A stretch of 64,000 nt of DNA from NCBI GenBank assembly GCA_050084515.1, contig CM114275.1, positions 1,116,001 to 1,180,000 of the forward strand. Reading direction: 5' to 3'. The stretch comes from Blasia pusilla (taxonomy: Eukaryota; Marchantiophyta; Marchantiopsida; Blasiales). A model generated the notes under the pieces. That model was not told the DNA's origin and searched no databases. It saw only the letters and a program-made list of their open reading frames with translations. The position numbers and the translations under genes are program-made. How positions within the stretch are numbered: position 1 is the stretch's first letter; every line of letters begins with the position of its first letter. Shown here one piece after another: positions 59,071 through 64,000 of the stretch.

Positions 59071-60931
59071 TGGCATGCTCGAAGGCGGCAAATGCATTAA
59101 ATTAGCAATCATGTTTTCTCCTCATCCCGCATCCCTGATATCTTATTCCCCGTGCGCGGTTTCGTTGTGGGTTCGTAAAAGGACCTTCTTTTCCCTTGGA
59201 TTGGAAATCAAGGTTCCATATCCAAGGGAAAAGAGAGGGTTTTTGTTGTTGCGTGTTAGACGAAGTCTCCACGTCATGGTGTTGAACTCGATGCATTAAC
59301 CCTGTTTCGCTTGTGTCCCAATTTCACATCGGGTATTTGTGTATAAGGATTATCGAGCCAGATAAGGATCCTGGTTATGGGTGTGAAACCAACGAGGCTT
59401 ATAAAAATCGCCAAATGAAATATTTGGTATATGTCAATGAGGTGCAAGGATTGCCTCAATTGAAGAGTTCCTAAGTAGTATGTAGTAAACAAGCAAGGTA
59501 AGCTTGTAAGAGGGTAAGACTTGGACTTCTTTTTTTTTCATGTATGTTCCAAGTATTGTCATCTCTCTATAGTTTTTCTTTTCCCACGCATCAATTTGCA
59601 TTGGATGTGGTAGTGTCTACTAGTAGGGAAGTGGGGCTCTATGCATTGTGTGTAAAATCCTACAAAGTGGCTTGGAGGATTGGAAACCTGCAAGAGCATT
59701 TTTGACAATAGATATCTACTCCCAATGGATGGTGGTGTTTGATTTTTTTTGGAAAAAAATCATATTAGAGTTTCTAAGTGAAGAAGACCTTCATTTCTTA
59801 TTTGGAGTTATTTGCATGTGTATTGTCTTTCACAAGGTGGCAAGATGCACACTATAGTTAGGATTGGACTTGTTCTCCAAAAGGCTCCGTACTATTGTTT
59901 ATAGCGAGGCTTACACATTTTCCCACATGGGTTGTATACCTTACACATTTTCCCACATGGGTCGCATATGGTCGTTGGAGATTAGAGTAGATCATTCTCG
60001 GGGATGACTGTTGACACATAAGAAATTAAGAATATTAGCATTTCATGTGAGTGCGGTTTTAAAATTTAAAAAAGAGGCGAATTCTAAGTAGGTAATTAGT
60101 TGCGAAAGAGGGAAATCTTTTTGGAAGGTCCTATCATAGGGTCCAAATATTTGTAAGGCTAATCCAAATAATTGAAAACTACTTTAGGGAACTAAATACC
60201 CCATGTTACAATGTGTCATTTTCTTATAGCTCAAAATATATGAAATAATATAAATTTAGAAATAAATTTAGATAATATTTAATATTAATTTTTTTTTAAA
60301 AATCACTCATATTCAGTATAATTAAATATAATGTATATATTCTTTATTCTCCAAGATGGACCAAGGAGATCCAAACCGTTGATTGTGTGGCTTTCTTACT
60401 TCAAATTTATGATCGGAAATTTCAAATCAAAAAGTTAAAAAGGAAGAAGATAACATACAATTTCGAGTATGGGTTGTAGACTTCCTTGATTACTTCCAAA
60501 CAATATATTAGAGTTTCTTTGGAGTACTCAAACTTGATAAAAAAAACAACCAAAAATATTTAGGATGTATGTAATTTTTTTAAAGGGAAATGGAACTCAA
60601 CTCCATAGTAAAAAAGTGAAAGAGTCAAGTTTTGAGATTTACTAGTCTTAAAAATGGACAACAGAAGTCTAAACTTTTGACTGCATGACTTTCATGCTTC
60701 ATATTCATGATTGGAATTCTATAGCAAATCCATGGGTGAAAAACTACAAATAACATACATTCCTATTTGAATTTATAAGAGTGTAATTTTATTCTGTTTA
60801 ATTAATGTAAAATTTTGATTTACTTCTATGAATTTTCCCGATGGAAATCTTTAAGGCTAAGTGTGAAAGACTCAAAAAATGTGATTTTGGACTTAAATTT
60901 CATGCCGTTCTTGTCATAGCTATGAGAAGGA
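59071..60931. other. AT-rich spacer, no gene seen
   Basis: It contains a small 30-bp direct duplication (TTACACATTTTCCCACATGG at 59911 and 59941). ORFs are short and unrecognised. Confidence 0.45.
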
Positions 60932-61449
60932 TGTCACGTCTTTTAGGATAGATCAATGAGATCTAGTAGAACGCCTTTGCGATTAGTGGAGGACGGACTC
61001 ATGAGGTCGAGGATGATCTTATCACGGGGCTTCGTTTCGGCTCATTTGGAGCCATATTGAGGAGCTTACTATTTTAGGTAAGTACCATTTGAGTATATGG
61101 TCGACTTTCTTTTTTTGGTAAGTGGCCCTTAACCTCCTACATTAGGTCAAGAGCCAAGGAGATGACTTGGGAGTATAGGTTATCATGGAGAGAGTTTGGG
61201 AGAAGGGAGGGGTATACCTCAAGGAGAGAGAACTTGAGAGCTCATTCTCTCTTTTTTGAACCTCTTGGCATGAGACGGCAGAGTTATGGTCTTGCTTGCC
61301 TTGTGTATGTAACCAAAGCCTCTCATTAGGAGAGCGTGTTTGGCTTGACATTGAGAGAGACACGTGAGAGTGCACACATTTGATAGCTATGATGTTGAGA
61401 GAGATTTCACCTTATTTTATTGGAGATAGTTTGATACTTCTTGTCTCGT
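60932..61449 (+). repeat. LTR family R1, copy C (3'-truncated)
   Basis: It starts TGTCACGTCTTTTAGG like copy B and aligns through the CTCAAGGAGAGAG and CTCATTAGGAGAG segments, but departs at about 61449, before the TTGGATGCC end found in copies A and B. It has more differences than A and B have between them, so it is probably older. Confidence 0.7.
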
Positions 61450-61807
61450 TATTTACCTTACCCCCACTCCCTCCTCCCTCATTGCTCCTCTCATCCTTGT
61501 CTTCCCTTCTATCATGGATTAAAAAGTATGGGTCCCACCTCTTGAAAACCATGTCCATGGACATATCAAGACTTGTCCGTCCTAAGGAAGGACTTGTCCA
61601 TTTTTGTGCAACCATGGCTGAAAGCTACGTTTCTCTCATTCCCTCAACTCATTTTCTAGAAGGCTCTTGATCAATCACTTTAAATGCTAAGACCTTTGGA
61701 TCACTTACTTGATCCTAATCCTTGTGCTAACCAATTCATGGTATTCGTTGTGGCGGCCGTCAAGTCTTCCTTGCGTTAACCCCTTTTGCCTTGGGATATT
61801 CTTGGGG

Positions 61808-62330
61808 CTATTCTTGCTTGAAGTTTCCTAGATCTCCGCACACACAACACCTCATGGCGTCAAGTTCACTCAAAGTCGCCTCTTGCTTGGAAATCGGCGA
61901 TTGTGGTGGCTTAAACATCTTTGGTTCTGAGTCCGCTTGTGGCCTCGTCTCTTCAGGCTTCCTCCTGTTGGCTACACCAATCCCCCTCGCCTTCATAGTT
62001 AGGACCATCTTGTCTCTCTTCTTGAGACTTGGGTTACCTAACACTAGTTTAGTTGCCATGTTAATAGGATCTTTAGCTTCCCATACTTGGTTGATGGTAT
62101 TGCATTATTTTTTCCCTGAGTTTCCTTTTCAACTTGAGTGACATTGCCTCTATAAAGTTGAAGACTTGGTTTCCATTCAACATGTTATCAATCACAATCT
62201 ACATCTCTTGTCATTGATTAATGAAGCTCACGGTCAAGCCTCCCAAGTGCAACTATCGCAATTGAATCATGGCATGGGTTGCTTGATCCTATGGTGCTAA
62301 ATACCTCCACATGTTTTGGTAAGCATCCCA
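61808..62330 (-). pseudogene. Gag remnant with a worn CCHC zinc knuckle
   Basis: The minus-strand stretch 62059-61808 has a basic region (KKRDKMVLTMKARG) followed by MRCCVCGDLGNFKQE. This is a retroviral-type zinc knuckle whose His is replaced by Asn and whose last Cys is a TAG. Upstream frames (to about 62330) carry INQVWEAKDPIN-like gag sequence with stops. Which element it came from cannot be told; the R1 LTR next to it is on the opposite strand. Confidence 0.55.
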
Positions 62331-62539
62331 GATCAGAATTTTTGGTTGTCTAGTCCTTGCAAAAATCCTAATACTATGTGAGTGCATATGCCTCCAACTT
62401 CAAGGAGGGCTCGATTTCTCCACTTGGATCTCCAAACATAGAAAATTTAATTTTGAAATTTTAAGAAAGTAAATTTAATTTTCAAGTGAAAAAAGAGAAT
62501 ATATTAATAAACATGAGGAACACTTTAGAAGATCACATA

Positions 62540-63260
62540 CAAAGCTGAAAAAATATTTTTCTATATTTGGGGTTTAAGTGAAAATTCCATTTTCATAGAA
62601 ATTTTGGAGAAAACTTAGATACACTTGGATAATGTAGTAGCCAAAATTTCATATGAAGATCACACAGTTAGATATGATGAAAAATGGACATACTTTAGTA
62701 TAGCTGACTTCCCACTTTGGGAAGTGGTCGGGATTAATTACGCCCAAGATCCAAGCTCGTAGGGAGACTCACCTATGTTCAGGGATGCCTTTTATATGGC
62801 TGATAGCATTTAGCGCAATATGGCTGAGGAGAGTGTAGTTGATTTGAATTACACTGGAGAGATGCCATGGATGCCTTCACTACCAATGAAGCAACATGTA
62901 TCTCAAGAGAGGAGTCCTCTTAAACCTTCTAGGGAATGACAATGTGTCCATTTTTCATCATGTTCAAGTATTTTTTTCTTCATCTAAAATTTGGTCTACA
63001 GGATCATCCAATTGTATCTAAGCTACCTACAAAATTTGAAGTTGTAACCACATGCCCAAAAATAACTCAATGTTTTTTTTAAACCCGCACGATGAAAAAA
63101 ATTCTACAGAAAGAGGGTGTGTTCATTTTTCATCTTGCTTAAGTATGTGGTCTTGATGTAAAAGTTGGTCCATTTGATCATCTAAAAGTACATGAGCTAT
63201 CAAAATAATTTGAACGAAAATGAAAATTTGACCACAAGCCCCAAAACAGCTAAGTGCCCA
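62540..63260. repeat. AT-rich direct repeats
   Basis: Segment 62560-62655 (ATATTTGGGGTTTAAGTGAA, then AATGTAGTAGCCAAAATTTC) recurs at 63815-63905. Segment 62935-63060 (GTGTCCATTTTTCATCATG) recurs at 63115-63240. These are decayed dispersed or tandem repeats without coding content. Confidence 0.6.
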
Positions 63261-63419
63261 TCCACATGCGATAATATGTTTTTACTGAACAAGATCAATA
63301 CTTACATTGCCATTTTCTTAACATTTCATCTTCCACTTGTACTTCTTCCTAGAGTCTCCCTCAACTCGTCTAAGTGCGAACCTCTACCTCCTCCGCGGAC
63401 GAATCCACCTTGACACCTT

Positions 63420-63790
63420 CCCCACAAGCGTATCCAAACTCCTTATCCTTCTACGGGACCATGTAGCACACGACTTTTGACAAGTTTGGCCCAACTTGGA
63501 GTGCCAACTCACTAAGATGCCATCTCTAGCACTCGATCCGGATGTAGTTTAGGGTGTAGGCTAAAACATCTAGCGCGCGTATCACCATACCATTGAAAAT
63601 GGTCACACTAGAACACTCTTAGTGGGGATCAATCAACTCCCACAAGCTAAGGCACGCGTACACTACCCTAATAGGTGCAATCCTGCTGACAATGGGATCC
63701 ACCACATGCCCAACAAATAAGTCTTGGCTACTACTAACTTTACGTATGATGCCATAGGTCACTATGACGCGTGCTCTCAATAATCACCAT
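63420..63790 (-). pseudogene. Possible protease-region fragment related to the methyltransferase element
   Basis: On the minus strand ARVIVTYG followed by SSSQDLFVGHVVDPI resembles the order AKAIVTDAES and YDVLVGGAVLYP in the protease end of the element at 7536-12838. Local nucleotide similarity is visible around the GGTCACTATGACGCGTGC string (63757). The match is short and stops are frequent. Confidence 0.35.
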
Positions 63791-64000
63791 AGGCTATCCA
63801 AAACTAACTTTCTATATTTGGGGTTTTGGTGACAATTCCACTTTCATAGAAATTTTGGAGGAAACTTGGATACAATTGGATAGTGTAGTAGCCAAAATTT
63901 CATATGAGAGTTTTGTATCCACTTATACATTGTAGAGGAATTCATGGCAAGGGTTAAAGTATAAAGATAAATCTGAAAAGATTACAATCGGTGGGCCAAA

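Overview
The window is nuclear DNA of a land plant. The host genes have plant-type exon/intron structure, and there are plant Ty3/gypsy chromoviruses, Helitron-type ends, nuclear tRNA genes and a short plastid 23S rDNA insertion. A gene for SPEF1/CLAMP, a calponin-homology protein of motile axonemes, points to a lineage with flagellated sperm (bryophyte, lycophyte, fern, or cycad/Ginkgo type) rather than a flowering plant. The species cannot be named from the sequence alone. All exon limits were read by eye and may be off by a base or by one alternative splice site.

Layout. 1-6.0 kb: remains of two chromoviruses in opposite orientation (plus 1-2.08 kb, minus 6.0-2.7 kb). 7.03-13.81 kb: one LTR of a repeat family (called R1 here) split by a 6.2 kb chimeric insert on the minus strand. 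The insert holds a 5' piece of an ARFB-type GTPase copy joined to a Ty3/gypsy pol region with the order protease - C5 cytosine methyltransferase - RT - RNase H - integrase - PHD finger. 15.9-18.9 kb (+): CIAPIN1/DRE2, a cytosolic Fe-S assembly protein, 8 exons. 19-22.5 kb: Helitron 3' end, plastid rDNA scrap, 58-bp tandem repeat. 22.6-28.9 kb (-): condensin HEAT subunit CAP-G, about 14 exons. 30-37 kb: AT-rich repeats (Helitron ends, LTR families, minisatellites). 37.6-42.5 kb (+): SPEF1. 42.9-43.4 kb: a long inverted repeat. 43.8-45.1 kb: two tRNA-His(GTG) genes around a diverged tandem array. 46-52 kb: AT-rich DNA with two decayed fragments of the methyltransferase element. 52.6-58.2 kb (-): a large FYVE protein with alternating DM14-like and acidic repeats. 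59.0 kb (-): tRNA-Pro(CGG). 59-64 kb: LTR R1 copy, gag zinc-knuckle remnant and other decayed retroelement DNA.

The host genes are unrelated housekeeping or cell-biology genes (Fe-S assembly, mitotic chromosome structure, sperm axoneme, endosomal phosphoinositide binding) and do not form a pathway. The most unusual object is the methyltransferase/PHD retroelement. It would let an element carry both a DNA-methylation writer and a histone reader on its own polyprotein. The copy here is broken by stops and frameshifts, but the methyltransferase and PHD signature residues are largely preserved, and further decayed fragments at 49.8-51.0 kb show that it belongs to a repeated family.
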